A stretch of 64,000 bases of DNA from Rhodopseudomonas palustris. Its GTDB lineage: Bacteria; Pseudomonadota; Alphaproteobacteria; Rhizobiales; Xanthobacteraceae. This document shows, piece after piece, positions 48,511 to 57,207 of the stretch. Every line of letters starts with the position of its first letter. Position 1 is the first letter of the stretch. The DNA lies in assembly GCF_003031265.1 (NCBI RefSeq), contig NZ_CP019966.1, positions 3,348,001 through 3,412,000 of the forward strand. The letters are read 5' to 3'. The notes under the pieces were generated by a model, which was given only the letters and a program-made list of their open reading frames with translations, made no database searches and was not told the DNA's origin. The translations under genes and the position numbers were made by a program.

Positions 48511-48813
48511 CTATTTAACCCCGTGCTGTTCCGTTTCGACCCGACCGACAGACGATACGAGCCATCGTGGTGCGTCAACTCGCTAAGTTCCCGTCGCATC
48601 GCGAAGTGTGTTGATTTTGCCCCCGTCCCCGGGTCGAAGCCGACCACCCGGGCGGCAAGCTCCCCATCGCCAATATACAGGGTTTGGACATCCTGCAATG
48701 GCCTTCTTTGCTTGTCCGCCAGTGGTTCGGTTATCATACTTCCGATGCATTGACCACAAGCCCGCGGCGACTGCGGGGGACCGCGTGCGCCGCCACAAGC
48801 TCGCAGATTGCTG
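48511..48813. other. Intergenic region fabG-acpP
   Basis: About 300 bases without a supportable gene; minus-strand open frames here have no ribosome-binding site or family resemblance. It most likely carries the acpP promoter and the end of the fabD-fabG transcript. I could not place -35/-10 boxes with confidence. Confidence 0.45.
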
Positions 48814-49551
48814 TCAGATCATCGCCATCCCGCCGTTGACGTGAATGGTCTGACCGGTGACGTAGGCGGCCTCATTTGAACTGAGATAAACCGCCGCAGC
48901 CGCAATGTCGTCCGGCGTGCCGAGCCGGCCGGCAGGCACCTTGCCGAGAATCGCCTCGCGCTGCTTGTCATTGAGAACGTCGGTCATCGGCGTCGCGATG
49001 AAGCCCGGCGCAATGCAGTTCGCCGTGACGTTGCGCTTGGCATATTCGGCGCCGATCGTCTTGATCATGCCGATCAAGCCCGCCTTCGAGGCCGTGTAGT
49101 TGCCCTGCCCCGGATTGCCGGTGACGCCGACCACCGAAGTGATCGCGATGATGCGGCCGAACTTCTTGCGCATCATCAGCTTGGTGGCGGCGCGCGTCAG
49201 CCGGAAGGTCGCCGTCAGGTTGACCTTGATCACCTCGTCCCAATCCTCGTCGCGCAATTGCACGAACAGATTGTCACGGGTGATACCTGCGTTACATACC
49301 AGGATGTCGAGCCCGCCCATGGCCTCGGCCGCAGCCGGCACCAGCGCCTCGACGTCCGCCGCATCCGACAGATTGCAAGGCAGCACGTGCACGCGTTCGC
49401 CGAGCTTACCGGCCAGCGCGTCGAGCGCCTCGCGCCGCGTGCCGGAGATCGCCACGGTGGCACCCTGGCCGTGCAGCGCCTGGGCGATCGCGCCGCCGAT
49501 GCCGCCGGTTGCGCCGGTGACCAGCGCGGTTCTGCCTGTCAGATCGAACAT
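48814..49551 (-). CDS. fabG: 3-oxoacyl-ACP reductase
   Basis: A 245-residue NADPH-dependent short-chain dehydrogenase reducing 3-oxoacyl-ACP. Cofactor loop TGATGGIGGA (about 13-22), NNAG-equivalent CNAGIT, and catalytic Ser-Tyr-Lys (SVVGVTGNPGQGNYTASKAG) are seen. GGAGGCGAG precedes the ATG. It follows fabD by 19 bases in the same operon. Confidence 0.96.
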   Translation of the reverse strand: MFDLTGRTALVTGATGGIGGAIAQALHGQGATVAISGTRREALDALAGKLGERVHVLPCNLSDAADVEALVPAAAEAMGGLDILVCNAGITRDNLFVQLRDEDWDEVIKVNLTATFRLTRAATKLMMRKKFGRIIAITSVVGVTGNPGQGNYTASKAGLIGMIKTIGAEYAKRNVTANCIAPGFIATPMTDVLNDKQREAILGKVPAGRLGTPDDIAAAAVYLSSNEAAYVTGQTIHVNGGMAMI

Positions 49552-49570
49552 CTCGCCTCCTTGTGCCGGC

Positions 49571-50530
49571 TTATGCCGAGCGTCCGGCCGCCAGCGCGTC
49601 TTTCGCCGACGCGATGTCGTTGGGGCCACCTACGGAAATACCAGTCGCGCCATCCGCAATCCGCTTCACCAGGCCGCTCAGCACCTTGCCGGCGCCGATC
49701 TCCAGAAACTGGTTCACGCCCTGCGAAGCCATAAAGGCGACCGACTCGCGCCAGCGTACAGTGCCAGTGACCTGCTCGACCAGGCGGCGGCGGATTTCAT
49801 CCGGATCGGTGATCGGCGACGCCAGAACGTTGGCGACCAGCGGTGCCGCCGGTGCCTTGATGGTGACGCCCGCGAGCGCCTCGGCCATGGCTTCGGCCGC
49901 CGGCTGCATCAGCGAACAATGGAACGGAGCGGACACCGGCAGCAGCATCGCACGCTTGGCACCCTTGCCCTTGGCGATCTCGACCGCGCGCTCCACCGCG
50001 TCCTTATGACCGGAGACCACGACCTGTCCGCCGCCATTATCATTGGCGGCCTGGCACACCTGGCCCTGCGCGGCTTCGGCCGCCACGGCGACGGCCGTGT
50101 CGTAATCGAGGCCGAGCAGCGCAGCCATCGCGCCGACGCCGACCGGCACCGCCTTCTGCATTGCCTGACCACGGATCCGCAGCAGCCGCGCGGTGTCGCT
50201 CACGCTCAGGCTGCCGGCCGCCGCCAGCGCGGAATATTCGCCGAGCGAATGACCGGCCACGAAAGCGGCATCCTTGCCGACCGACACGCCGGCTTCAGCC
50301 TCCAGCACGCGCATCGTCGCCAGCGACACCGCCATCAGCGCCGGCTGTGCGTTCTCGGTGAGCTGCAGCGTTTCGGCCGGGCCTTCCCAGATGATCGAGG
50401 TCAGCTTTTCGCCGAGCGCCGCGTCGACTTCGTCGAACACCGCCCGTGCCGCCGGGAAGGCTTCGGCGAGCGCCTTGCCCATGCCCACGGCCTGGGACCC
50501 CTGCCCCGGAAAAGTGAATGCTGCGGTCAT
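49571..50530 (-). CDS. fabD: Malonyl-CoA:ACP transacylase
   Basis: A 319-residue enzyme loading malonate onto ACP. Catalytic Ser lies in AGHSLGEYSAL, with the active-site Gln in FPGQGSQAVGMG and the His in VSAPFHCSLM. First gene of the minus-strand fab block; its promoter must lie in the 265-base divergent gap before the diguanylate cyclase gene. Confidence 0.96.
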   Translation of the reverse strand: MTAAFTFPGQGSQAVGMGKALAEAFPAARAVFDEVDAALGEKLTSIIWEGPAETLQLTENAQPALMAVSLATMRVLEAEAGVSVGKDAAFVAGHSLGEYSALAAAGSLSVSDTARLLRIRGQAMQKAVPVGVGAMAALLGLDYDTAVAVAAEAAQGQVCQAANDNGGGQVVVSGHKDAVERAVEIAKGKGAKRAMLLPVSAPFHCSLMQPAAEAMAEALAGVTIKAPAAPLVANVLASPITDPDEIRRRLVEQVTGTVRWRESVAFMASQGVNQFLEIGAGKVLSGLVKRIADGATGISVGGPNDIASAKDALAAGRSA

Positions 50531-50795
50531 CTGGATTCCTGAACCTGTCTCTGAAGTCGGGGCCGTAAGACACCGCCCGGCCCCGTCGTGTCAAGTTGAC
50601 TGCTGTCTAACATCCTTTCGAACAGCCCTGTGACTCACAGGCTTGTTGTGATCGTCTCGGCAACGCCTCGCCGGGTCGCACAGCCGGCATCTGCGAAATG
50701 CATTTACCGTACAGGAAGGTGCGTACGACTTTTAAGGAACCCATCAACGCTTTCCCGGCTACCGCTATCACCAGCACAGCGGACGATTATTCCTC

Positions 50796-52145
50796 ATGCG
50801 ATTGATCAGCGAACGATACTTGCCTCCGACAAATGCGAGCTTTTTGCGCGCAATCGGCCCATCCAGTCCGATCATCACTTGGCTGATCAGCGGCCCGCAG
50901 CCGCAGCCCGCCTCGATCGTTCGCAAGTTGCTGCTGCATACGCAGACCAGGAAGCGCACGCTGGTGCTGGCGATCTTCTCCACAACTCTGATGGCCGCGG
51001 TGGTCGCTGCCACCACCGGTGCAATCTGGGCGATGGTCTGGCTCGCGGTCGAACTTGGGTTCGGCGCGGCACGCTACTCCGCGCTTGCTGCATTGCAGCG
51101 CGACGAAGCGGCCGGTCGCCCCGGCAATGCGGTCCTGCCGCTCTATCTCGGCATGTCCTGGGCGATTTGCTACGGAATTGGTTGCGGGCTTTGCGCTATC
51201 TCCGGCGAGTGGCTGCTGATTTTGATGGCGGGCATCTTCATCTCCGGCCTTGCGGGCGGGATCTCGTCCCGCAACTCGGGTACGCCGCGCTACGGAATTA
51301 CGCTGATCTATCTGCTCGGCACGCCCTACAGCGTGGCGATGGTGCTGTCGCCGCTGCCCTATATGTACATCGTCGGACTGCTCGTTCCGATCTGGGGCCT
51401 GGGCATGGCTCTCGTCCTGCTCGAGAATTACGAGGTGCTGCTCAACCTGTTTCTCTCCGAGCGGAAGAATCGCCGTCTCGCCAACTACGATTCTCTCACC
51501 GGGCTTCCCAACCGGGTGCTGAAGCGGCAGCGGTTCGAACGGTTGCTGCGCGGGGCCGATGCGGCCGGCCACCAGCCGCTCACCGTGTTCTGTCTGGACC
51601 TCGACGGCTTCAAGAGCGCCAACGACCGGTTCGGTCATGCCGCCGGCGATGCCGTGCTCGTTTCGGTCGCGGAGCGGCTCCGCAGCAGCGTCCGCGAGCA
51701 AGATCAGGTGTTTCGCGTCGGCGGCGACGAATTCGTGGTGCTGCTGCCCGGAACACGGACGGACGATGCGGCTCCTGTCGCACAGCGAATCATCGCAGCG
51801 ATTGCCGAGCCGTTCGAACTGGCGGGCCACGGCCGGCTCGACATCGGCGTCAGCATCGGCGCGGCAACCTTCCCGAACGATGGCGCGACAGTGGACGACC
51901 TGCTCCGGGCCGCCGATATTGCCATGTATCAGGCCAAACGTCAGGGAAAGGGCCGGTTCGTGGCATCCAGCCTCACCGGCACGGCCGCTCGACCGCCCGC
52001 ACCCGCTACCGCCAACCTGGCGCTCCCCTCGAGACGCCGGGCACTGGAATCGGCCGACCGCTGGCCGAAACGGCAGCTTCAGTCCCTTGCCAAGGCGACC
52101 GAAATCCGTATAACGGCGCATCCGCAGATCCCGGCCGGGAGCTGA
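50796..52145 (+). CDS. Membrane diguanylate cyclase (GGDEF domain)
   Basis: A 449-residue protein predicted to make cyclic di-GMP. The N-terminal ~220 residues contain about six hydrophobic helices (around 56-75, 77-95, 113-133, 138-155, 168-186, 190-210) and no recognised sensor domain. The GGDEF domain (about 228-390) has the intact active-site loop GGDEF (309-313), DLDGFKSANDRFGHAAGD, and the product-inhibition I-site R300-x-x-D303 exactly five residues before it. A Pro/Ala/Arg-rich tail follows. No EAL domain. Signal and target unknown. Confidence 0.92.
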   Translation: MRLISERYLPPTNASFLRAIGPSSPIITWLISGPQPQPASIVRKLLLHTQTRKRTLVLAIFSTTLMAAVVAATTGAIWAMVWLAVELGFGAARYSALAALQRDEAAGRPGNAVLPLYLGMSWAICYGIGCGLCAISGEWLLILMAGIFISGLAGGISSRNSGTPRYGITLIYLLGTPYSVAMVLSPLPYMYIVGLLVPIWGLGMALVLLENYEVLLNLFLSERKNRRLANYDSLTGLPNRVLKRQRFERLLRGADAAGHQPLTVFCLDLDGFKSANDRFGHAAGDAVLVSVAERLRSSVREQDQVFRVGGDEFVVLLPGTRTDDAAPVAQRIIAAIAEPFELAGHGRLDIGVSIGAATFPNDGATVDDLLRAADIAMYQAKRQGKGRFVASSLTGTAARPPAPATANLALPSRRRALESADRWPKRQLQSLAKATEIRITAHPQIPAGS

Positions 52146-52316
52146 ACGGACGGTCTCACCATGATCTCCCCTGGGCTTTATCTCCCTTGGCGATTTTGAT
52201 GCGGCAGGGCCAGTCGGCTCGTCGTCCCGTGCTTCCGCCTTCTGAGCAGTCGAGTCCTTTCCGAAGGGTTCGAAGGGCTTGCCGCCGGTTCTGCGCTAAC
52301 ACGAGAAAGGACAACC

Positions 52317-52793
52317 ATGCCTCTTTATGAGCATGTCTTTTTGGCGCGCCAGGATGCCAGCGCCCAGCAGGTCGAAGAGCTCACCACCCAGATCACCGGC
52401 GTGATCGAAGGTCTCGGCGGCAAGGTCACCAAGACCGAGTCGTGGGGCCTGCGCTCCCTGACCTACCGCATGAACAAGAACCGCAAGGCGCATTTCGTGC
52501 TGCTGAACATCGACGGCCCGGCCGCGGTGGTCGCCGAGATCGAGCGCCAGGAGCGGATCAACGAAGACGTCATCCGTTATCTGACGGTGCGCGTCGACGA
52601 ACACGAGGAAGGCCCCTCGGCGATGATGCGCAAGGCCGATCGGGATCGCGAACGCGACGACCGTGGCCCCCGCGAGGGTGGCTTCCGCGGTGATCGCGAA
52701 GGCCGTGGCGACCGCGACGGTTTCCGTGGCGATCGTGGTCCGCGCCGTCCGCGTGAAGACGCCGACGCCCCCGCAGCAGCAGTCGAGGAGTAA
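52317..52793 (+). CDS. rpsF: Ribosomal protein S6
   Basis: A 158-residue small-subunit protein binding the central domain of 16S rRNA with S18. The conserved core ([41 protein letters not shown]) occupies about 1-100; the last ~55 residues are an extension with repeated Arg-Asp-Gly units ([17 protein letters not shown]) found in rhizobial S6 proteins. AAAGGA precedes the ATG. Followed by rpsR after 5 bases. Confidence 0.97.
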   Translation: MPLYEHVFLARQDASAQQVEELTTQITGVIEGLGGKVTKTESWGLRSLTYRMNKNRKAHFVLLNIDGPAAVVAEIERQERINEDVIRYLTVRVDEHEEGPSAMMRKADRDRERDDRGPREGGFRGDREGRGDRDGFRGDRGPRRPREDADAPAAAVEE

Positions 52794-52798
52794 GCATC

Positions 52799-53038
52799 AT
52801 GGCTGAAGCAGGTGCACGCCGTCCGTTCTTCCGCCGCCGCAAGACCTGCCCGTTCACGGGAGCGAATGCGCCGAAGATCGATTACAAGGACTCCAAGCTG
52901 CTGATGCGTTACGTCTCGGAGCGCGGCAAGATCGTGCCGAGCCGCATCACCGCCGTGTCCGCCAAGAAGCAGCGCGAGCTCGCGCGCGCCATCAAGCGCG
53001 CCCGCTTCCTCGGTCTGCTGCCCTACGTGATCCGCTAA
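52799..53038 (+). CDS. rpsR: Ribosomal protein S18
   Basis: A 79-residue basic protein, partner of S6 on the 30S platform. Core segment [20 protein letters not shown] and C-terminal [20 protein letters not shown] are standard. Expected single Cys near residue 17 is present. A strong terminator follows its stop. Confidence 0.97.
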   Translation: MAEAGARRPFFRRRKTCPFTGANAPKIDYKDSKLLMRYVSERGKIVPSRITAVSAKKQRELARAIKRARFLGLLPYVIR

Positions 53039-53045
53039 TCGAAGC

Positions 53046-53085
53046 AGCCCCGCGGCGTCCGCGCCGCGGGGCTCTCGTCTTTTTT
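53046..53085 (+). terminator. Intrinsic terminator after rpsR
   Basis: A perfect 12-bp stem (agccccgcggcg / cgccgcggggct) with a TCCG loop, then T6 at 53080-53085. A clear rho-independent terminator, so the DUF2232 gene and rplI downstream must be expressed from another promoter or by read-through. Confidence 0.92.
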
Positions 53086-53165
53086 CTCATAAGGCTTCCG
53101 GGTCGTCCGGTCGCCGATGGTTGGGGCAAAACGCCTCTAACCGCTCGAAGGGAGCGGGACAGCTG

Positions 53166-54116
53166 ATGATGATCAACATTCTGATCGCGCTCGCCGCAGG
53201 CTGTGCTTCGGCGCTGATGTTCGTCTCGATCGTTTCGGGCGCGCTGATCTCCCTGCTGCTGTTCTATCTGGCACCGCTGCCGCTGATGGTGGCCGCGCTC
53301 GGCTGGGGCGTGCTCGCCGCCGCGATCGGCGGTCTGGTCGCCGCCATCGGCCTCGCTGCGCTGGTCAGCTTCTCCTACGCCATTGCATTTGTCGTGACGA
53401 TCGCCGTGCCGGCCTGCTGGCTCGGTCATCTCGCGCTGCTGGCGCGCCCCGCGGAAGCCGCGCAGGGCGAAACGCCCGCGCTGGAATGGTATCCGGTCGG
53501 CCGCCTGGTGGTGTGGATGGCCGGCTTTGCCGCCACCACCACGATGGCCGCTCTGTTCACGCTCGGCACCGACGGCGCCGCCATCAATGACGGCCTGCGT
53601 AGCGGCCTGCAGCGCGCGCTCGGTCCGCGCAGCACGCCCGGCAGCGACGCCGCGCTGGTTGACGCGCTGGTCGCGATCGCGCCGCCTGCCGCCGCCACGG
53701 TGGCGATGGTGACCCTCACGCTCAATCTGTGGCTGGCTGCAAAGATTACCTCTGCCTCCAACCGCCTCGGCCGGCCGTGGCCGGATCTGCGGACTGTGAC
53801 GCTACCGCCGATGACTCTGGCGGTGTTGTCGCTGGCGCTCGCACTCAGCTTCGTCGGCGGCCTGACCTCGATGTTCGGAAAGACCGCCAGCGCGGCGCTG
53901 TTCGTCGCCTATGGGCTCACTGGTGCGGCGACCTTGCACACGCTGACGATGGCGTCGCGCAGCCGCCTGTTTCTGCTCAGCTCGACCTACGCGTTGATGC
54001 TGATCTTCCTGTGGCCCGCCGTCGGCCTGATCGCACTCGGCCTCGGCGACGCCTTCCTCAATCTACGGCAGCGCTACTTCGAGCGCCGCTCAATGCCGCC
54101 TCCCCCTACTCACTAG
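53166..54116 (+). CDS. DUF2232 (YybS-like) integral membrane protein
   Basis: A 316-residue membrane protein with roughly eight hydrophobic helices spread over the whole length (for example 2-33, 38-62, 66-92, 112-130, 172-195, 215-232, 245-262, 272-300). It fits the DUF2232/YybS family of unknown function. It lies between the S6/S18 terminator and rplI; Bacillus yybS is also near rplI and dnaC. Start after AAGGGAG at the first of two adjacent ATGs. Function cannot be stated. Confidence 0.82.
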   Translation: MMINILIALAAGCASALMFVSIVSGALISLLLFYLAPLPLMVAALGWGVLAAAIGGLVAAIGLAALVSFSYAIAFVVTIAVPACWLGHLALLARPAEAAQGETPALEWYPVGRLVVWMAGFAATTTMAALFTLGTDGAAINDGLRSGLQRALGPRSTPGSDAALVDALVAIAPPAAATVAMVTLTLNLWLAAKITSASNRLGRPWPDLRTVTLPPMTLAVLSLALALSFVGGLTSMFGKTASAALFVAYGLTGAATLHTLTMASRSRLFLLSSTYALMLIFLWPAVGLIALGLGDAFLNLRQRYFERRSMPPPPTH

Positions 54117-54151
54117 TTCAACGTCTTTCGCAAACACACGAGGAGATCATC

Positions 54152-54739
54152 ATGGAAGTCATTCTACTGGAACGTGTCGCCAAGCTCGGTCAGATGGGCG
54201 AGCTGGTCCGCGTCAAGGACGGTTTCGCGCGCAACTTCCTGCTGCCGCGCGGCAAGGCACTGCGCGCCACCGCCGCCAACCGCGAGAAGTACGAGCACAT
54301 GAAGGCCGATCTCGAGGCGCGTAACATCGCCGCGAAGGCCGAAGCCACCAAGGTCGCGGAGAAGATCGAAGGTCAGAACGTGGTGGTGATCCGCCAGGCG
54401 TCGGAAGGCGGCCAGCTGTTCGGTTCGGTGTCGGTGCGCGACATCATCGCCAGCTTCGACGGCCAGGGCGTCAAGATCGATCGCAGCCAGGTGCTGCTCG
54501 ACGCCCCGATCAAGACCATCGGCAAGCACTCGATCCAGGTCGCGGTGCATCCGGAAGTCGAAGTCGAAGTGTCGGTCACCGTGGCGCGCAGCGCCGAGGA
54601 AGCCGAGCGCATCAACCGCGGTGAAGACATCTCGACCCGCCGCGAGGACGAAGATGCTGCCGCCGAGGCGCTGGCCGCCGCCGGCGAGTTCTTCGATCCG
54701 GACGCGGAGTTCGGCGAAGAGCAGCCGGCCGAGCAGTAA
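54152..54739 (+). CDS. rplI: Ribosomal protein L9
   Basis: A 195-residue large-subunit protein: N-terminal domain with the L9 signature ([24 protein letters not shown], about 13-36), long connecting helix, and C-terminal domain. It is longer than E. coli L9 (149) by an acidic, Ala/Glu-rich tail ([26 protein letters not shown]). AGGAGA lies 7 nt before the ATG. A terminator follows. Confidence 0.97.
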   Translation: MEVILLERVAKLGQMGELVRVKDGFARNFLLPRGKALRATAANREKYEHMKADLEARNIAAKAEATKVAEKIEGQNVVVIRQASEGGQLFGSVSVRDIIASFDGQGVKIDRSQVLLDAPIKTIGKHSIQVAVHPEVEVEVSVTVARSAEEAERINRGEDISTRREDEDAAAEALAAAGEFFDPDAEFGEEQPAEQ

Positions 54740-54766
54740 GCCTCGCCTGCAGCCGACCATTTCCGG

Positions 54767-54798
54767 AGCCCGGCCTGAGCAATCAGGCCGGGCTTTCT
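54767..54798 (+). terminator. Intrinsic terminator after rplI
   Basis: A perfect 12-bp stem (agcccggcctga / tcaggccgggct) with a GCAA loop, followed by TTCTGTTG. Confidence 0.85.
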
Positions 54799-54859
54799 GT
54801 TGCCCGCTCACTGGCCGAGCGCACTCTCCAAAACCAAGCCTTGGCTGCCTGCCAAAGAA

Positions 54860-54886
54860 AAAGGGCCGCGCATCGCGCGGCCCTTT
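54860..54886. terminator. Bidirectional hairpin between rplI and the haem-c gene
   Basis: A 12-bp stem (aaagggccgcgc / gcgcggcccttt) with a 3-base loop, flanked by further A on the left. On the minus strand it is followed by TTTCTTTGG, so it should end the haem-c transcript; on the plus strand it backs up the rplI terminator. Confidence 0.82.
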
Positions 54887-54908
54887 GATCGTCAGAACAC
54901 CTGGGTGC

Positions 54909-55880
54909 TTATTTCGAGGCCGGCACGTCGCCCGATCCGGACGGCGCCTGCACGGGCGGCGAAACCACTTCGGTCGACGGCGCCGATGGCGTTTCCGACT
55001 GTCGGGCCGGCGGACCGGCCGGTGACGGCGGCGGAGCAGCCGGCTTCGGCGTCGCGGCGGCCGGCGCAGGAGATTCGGGCGCCTTGGTCTCGGACGGAGC
55101 CGCCGGCTTGGCCGGCTCAGGCTCCGCAGCCTTCGGCGCCGGGGTCACGGCTGGCACCGGATCGGTGCGCGCAGGAGTTTCGGCCGCCGGCGCCGCAGCG
55201 GGCTTGCCAGCTCCATGCTTCGGATCAGCGCCAGCCTCGCCGTTCTTGGGCTCAGCCGCAGGTGCCTCCGGCTTGGCGGCTTCAGGTTTGGCAGCTTCGG
55301 GCTTGGCGGCTTCGGGCTGAGCCGGCTTCTCGCGCAGCCGCTTCTTGTCGCGGCGCTTCTTGGTCGGCTTGGCTTCCGGCTCAGGCGCGGCGGTCGGTTC
55401 TGCTTCGGCACCCGGAGCCGGAGCCGCGCTCTCCGCCGGAGGCGCAGCCTCGACTGGAGCGGCACGGCGCTTGGATTTGCGACCGCGCTGAACCTTGGGC
55501 TCTTCCGCCTGCGGCGCCGGCGCAGCCTCGTCCGGAGCAACCGCTTCGGGAGCGCCGCGACGCTGGCGCCGCTGCTTCGGCTCGGCAGGTCCATCCTGCC
55601 GGCCGCGAGCGTCGGTCGCACCGTTCGACACCAGATAGGCGCCGAGCGCCGACGCCATTTCGGCGCTGGTGGTGTAGTGCTGTCTCAGGAACGACCCGAC
55701 CGCATTCGGCGGCACGGTGCGGAGCAGGCCACGCGGGCTCTTATGGCAGACCGAGCAGGTGCTCGCGAAGATCTGTGCCGAGCTCTTGCCCGCCTCTAAA
55801 TTCTGGGCCCGGGCGGGCTGCGCGACGGTGATCCCAAGCGCGAGCAGTACCGCTACCGAACTGAGCAATCGGCTTACCAT
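54909..55880 (-). CDS. Exported haem-c protein with long Ala/Pro/Lys/Glu tail
   Basis: A 323-residue protein with a signal peptide (MVSRLLSSVAVLLALGITVAQ, cleavage near 26). The mature N-terminus (about 27-90) contains one c-type haem motif (TCSVCHKSP, Cys42/Cys45/His46) and looks like a small cytochrome c-like domain; the sixth ligand is not obvious. From about 95 to the end the protein is low-complexity Ala/Pro/Lys/Glu, including three PEAAK repeats encoded by 15-bp DNA units. The tail may span the periplasm or bind the envelope. Not a recognised respiratory cytochrome. Confidence 0.75.
   Translation of the reverse strand: MVSRLLSSVAVLLALGITVAQPARAQNLEAGKSSAQIFASTCSVCHKSPRGLLRTVPPNAVGSFLRQHYTTSAEMASALGAYLVSNGATDARGRQDGPAEPKQRRQRRGAPEAVAPDEAAPAPQAEEPKVQRGRKSKRRAAPVEAAPPAESAAPAPGAEAEPTAAPEPEAKPTKKRRDKKRLREKPAQPEAAKPEAAKPEAAKPEAPAAEPKNGEAGADPKHGAGKPAAAPAAETPARTDPVPAVTPAPKAAEPEPAKPAAPSETKAPESPAPAAATPKPAAPPPSPAGPPARQSETPSAPSTEVVSPPVQAPSGSGDVPASK
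55270..55314. repeat. Three 15-bp tandem repeats within the haem-c gene
   Basis: Units ggcttggcggcttca, ggtttggcagcttcg and ggcttggcggcttcg (minus strand) encode PEAAK repeats; copy number in such units commonly varies between strains. Confidence 0.75.
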
Positions 55881-56170
55881 TTAGCCCTCCGATGCAAACA
55901 ATCGCCGCTGGAGCGGCGGTGACCTTTTAGCGAATTGTGAGATGATTGGAAGGGAGAGATGGAACATCACCGTGCATGAAATGAGGCAGCTGATCAGCCT
56001 GTTGGTCATGACGCGGATGTTACCTGTGAACGCTTCGGCCGTGTCTGGGTCACAGCGATAAGAGCAGAGCTTCACGGCCGCCGTTGATGCAGCCGAGGCG
56101 CCGCTTCGCTGTCGGCGTCCGGTTTTGGGGCAAGTCGATGGACGGAGTATTTCGTCTGCTGCTCGGCCGC
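55881..56170. other. Gene-poor stretch upstream of the haem-c gene
   Basis: About 290 bases with no supportable gene; includes the promoter region of the haem-c gene and what may be the decayed end of the CFA-type remnant. Its minus-strand reading past the remnant's stop still shows a short AAEQQ-like echo of the CFA C-terminus but no further clear homology. Confidence 0.4.
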
Positions 56171-56490
56171 TCATCCAACGCGGCACCCGAACTGCGCGTC
56201 GTATGACCGTTCGGCTTCCTCCCGATCCGCCAGGAAGCGCTCGCGCCAGGCTTCGAGCGTCTCGGCGTCATGCAGCCGTAGGATTTCGATGTCGCACACC
56301 AAAAGTCCGGCGCGTTCGATAGCGGCAACACCTTCGAGAGGGCCGGCAGGCAGCCGCCCGGGAAGATGTATTTGGCGATCCAAGGATAGGTGAAACCGGG
56401 GCCATCGGAGCGGCCGATCGAATGCCGCTGCATCACGCCGTCGTCCTTGAGCAATTCGGCACGGCGGCGGAAGTAGGTGTCGTAGTGATC
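56171..56490 (-). pseudogene. Remnant of a cyclopropane-fatty-acyl-phospholipid synthase-type methyltransferase
   Basis: Only the C-terminal part of the family is readable. In one frame: DHYDTYFRRRAELLKDDGV, then HSIGRSDGPGF, then WIAKYIFPGG and PALSKVLP. At about 56325 one base is missing, and the reading continues in another frame as AIERAGLLVCDIEIL, then LHDAETLEAWRERFLADR and ERSYDAQF, after which a stop follows. The N-terminal ~250 residues with the SAM-binding site are absent. An active enzyme would methylate membrane unsaturated fatty acids; this copy cannot. Confidence 0.8.
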
Positions 56491-57207
56491 AACAGCCGAT
56501 CACTCGCGACGACATCGCGGCGGGGGAGAAACGACTTCGCGGGATTGAAAGCAGCCGCTAGCCGCGGCTGCAACGCGCCGGCGAGCAAACCTGCCGGGCA
56601 GTGTTGGAATTCTCAGCTGACGAGACGGACCGGATCCTCATGGTCCGGCGCCAGGGGCAGCGGGCGTGCCAGATGAGCCTCGGCAGCGCACAGCAGTTCG
56701 CGGTCGCAAGGCCGATGCTCGGCCTCTTCAGCCGAGGCGCGCTCGAAAGAATCGATCAGCGAGGTCAGCCAATCGCGGTCGGAGTGGTCGTGGCAATACT
56801 GCTGCGCCATCTGCTCTGTCCATCATCCGAGGCGCCTCGCGAGCCGCTGCGAAGTCCTCGACGCTCTTGCCCTGTACCGCGTCACCTTGTTCGAGTGCAT
56901 CCCGTCAGGGAGCCTCGGTGATCGCGTCTTGCCGCTATCATCGCCGAAAATTCTTACGAATCCCCGACTGGAGCGGATCGATCTGTCTCGACCGTCCATT
57001 TTGAACTGTCGTCCGACCGCCGCTAGAGGTTCAATGCCGCCGGAGGTCACGCCGGAACGCGTCAAGCACGTGTGATGGCGGCTGTTGCGGTCATCCACAT
57101 TCTTGTCGCGCTGGTGCATAACGCGCGATTGCGGCTTTCGCTCCCGAGCAAATCGGCGCTTTAGTCGCGCCCCGCATACGACAAATTCGACCCGATATTC
57201 GAGAGCT
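56491..57207. other. Decayed or non-coding region upstream of dnaB
   Basis: About 700 bases without a supportable gene. A 65-codon minus-strand frame (56613-56810, starting MAQQYCHDHSDRDW) has no good ribosome-binding site or family resemblance. Codon third positions are irregular compared with the flanks. The dnaB promoter must lie in its right part. Confidence 0.45.

Noticed and set aside
55270..55314. Short regular repeats as a CRISPR array
   Set aside because: The units are 15 bp, contiguous with no spacers, and encode PEAAK repeats in frame.
56613..56810. 65-codon minus-strand frame upstream of the CFA remnant
   Set aside because: No convincing ribosome-binding site, no family resemblance, and it lies in a decayed region.
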